Shown: piece by piece, positions 5,551-5,677 of the stretch
How positions within the stretch are numbered: position 1 is the first letter of the stretch
Layout: each line of letters opens with the position of its first letter
Source: Hyphomicrobiales bacterium
GTDB taxonomy: Bacteria > Pseudomonadota > Alphaproteobacteria > Rhizobiales > Beijerinckiaceae
DNA length: 5,677 bases
Assembly (NCBI GenBank): GCA_025363375.1
Contig: JANYDZ010000103.1
Coordinates: 1 to 5,677, forward strand
Reading direction: 5' to 3'
Notes under the pieces: generated by a model
The model's database searches: none
Told to the model about the DNA's origin: nothing
What the model saw: the letters and a program-made list of their open reading frames with translations, nothing else
Translations under genes and position numbers: made by a program

Positions 5551-5677
5551 CGGTCAACCTCCCCGAACACAATGTCGATGGAGCCGAGGATGGCGCTGAC
5601 GTCCGCCAGCAAATGCTTGCGGCACATGAAGTCCATGGCCTGCAAATGGGCGAAACCGGGCGCGCGGATTTTGCAGC
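5547..5677 (-). CDS. nuoD: NADH-quinone oxidoreductase subunit D (NuoD), 3' end only
   Basis: These are the last 42 complete codons of NuoD (49-kDa/NDUFS2 homologue), the peripheral-arm subunit that forms most of the quinone-reduction site with NuoB. The 5' portion lies beyond the high-coordinate edge. The visible residues read CKIRAPGFAHLQAMDFMCRK, then HLLADVSAILGSIDIVFGEV, then DR-stop. This is the highly conserved end of the family, including the GEVDR terminus. The frame has no interruptions. The TGA stop at 5547-5549 is shared with the GTG start of the following small membrane protein gene (4-nt GTGA overlap). A reading-frame remainder of two bases at the edge belongs to the preceding codon. 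Confidence 0.96.
   Translation of the reverse strand, partial: CKIRAPGFAHLQAMDFMCRKHLLADVSAILGSIDIVFGEVDR
5558..5562 (-). promoter_or_regulatory. GGAGG ribosome-binding site deciding the GTG start of the small membrane protein
   Basis: GGAGG (within GGGGAGG) lies 7 nt before the GTG at 5550, within the codons for the NuoD end FGEV. No in-frame ATG fits this site, so it fixes the non-ATG start of the 72-residue gene. Confidence 0.75.

Overview
The window is a single-strand stretch of a bacterial respiratory complex I (proton-pumping NADH:quinone oxidoreductase, NDH-1) operon. Every gene I can support lies on the minus strand, so transcription runs from high to low coordinates: end of nuoD, a small two-helix membrane protein gene, nuoE, nuoF, three small genes (60, 106 and possibly 42 codons), nuoG, and the first 193 codons of nuoH. 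The gene order and the high sequence similarity of the core subunits to alphaproteobacterial/mitochondrial complex I suggest an alphaproteobacterium. The high GC content and the long tail on NuoE fit Hyphomicrobiales (rhizobial or methanotroph-like groups). That placement is from remembered family features, not from a search.

The core genes look intact. NuoE (N1a [2Fe-2S]) and NuoF (FMN, NADH site, N3 [4Fe-4S]) form the NADH dehydrogenase tip. NuoG carries the N1b, N5 and N4 clusters of the electron wire and lacks the extra N7 cluster. NuoD contributes to the quinone site in the peripheral arm, and NuoH is the membrane subunit that forms the quinone tunnel. Electrons would pass NADH -> FMN -> N3 -> N1b/N4/N5 -> later clusters (encoded outside the window) -> quinone at the NuoD/NuoH interface. 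All metal ligands expected for the clusters encoded here are present.

The unusual part is the set of small genes within the operon. A 72-residue protein with two predicted transmembrane helices starts at a GTG that overlaps the nuoD stop by 4 nt. Between nuoF and nuoG lie a basic 60-residue protein, a 106-residue pentapeptide-repeat protein, and a 42-codon ORF with a perfect AGGAGG ribosome-binding site that ends in an ATGA overlap with nuoG. These genes are joined by stop/start contacts or 4-nt overlaps, so the whole block looks translationally coupled. Interspersed unidentified reading frames are known from the complex I operons of Paracoccus denitrificans and Rhodobacter capsulatus, so the arrangement has precedent. 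A pentapeptide-repeat protein in this position is the least expected element and a candidate complex I accessory or assembly protein.

Intergenic gaps are at most 15 nt, apart from the 125 bases between the pentapeptide gene and nuoG, which the 42-codon ORF fills. I see no promoter, terminator, RNA gene, mobile element, CRISPR array or attachment site.
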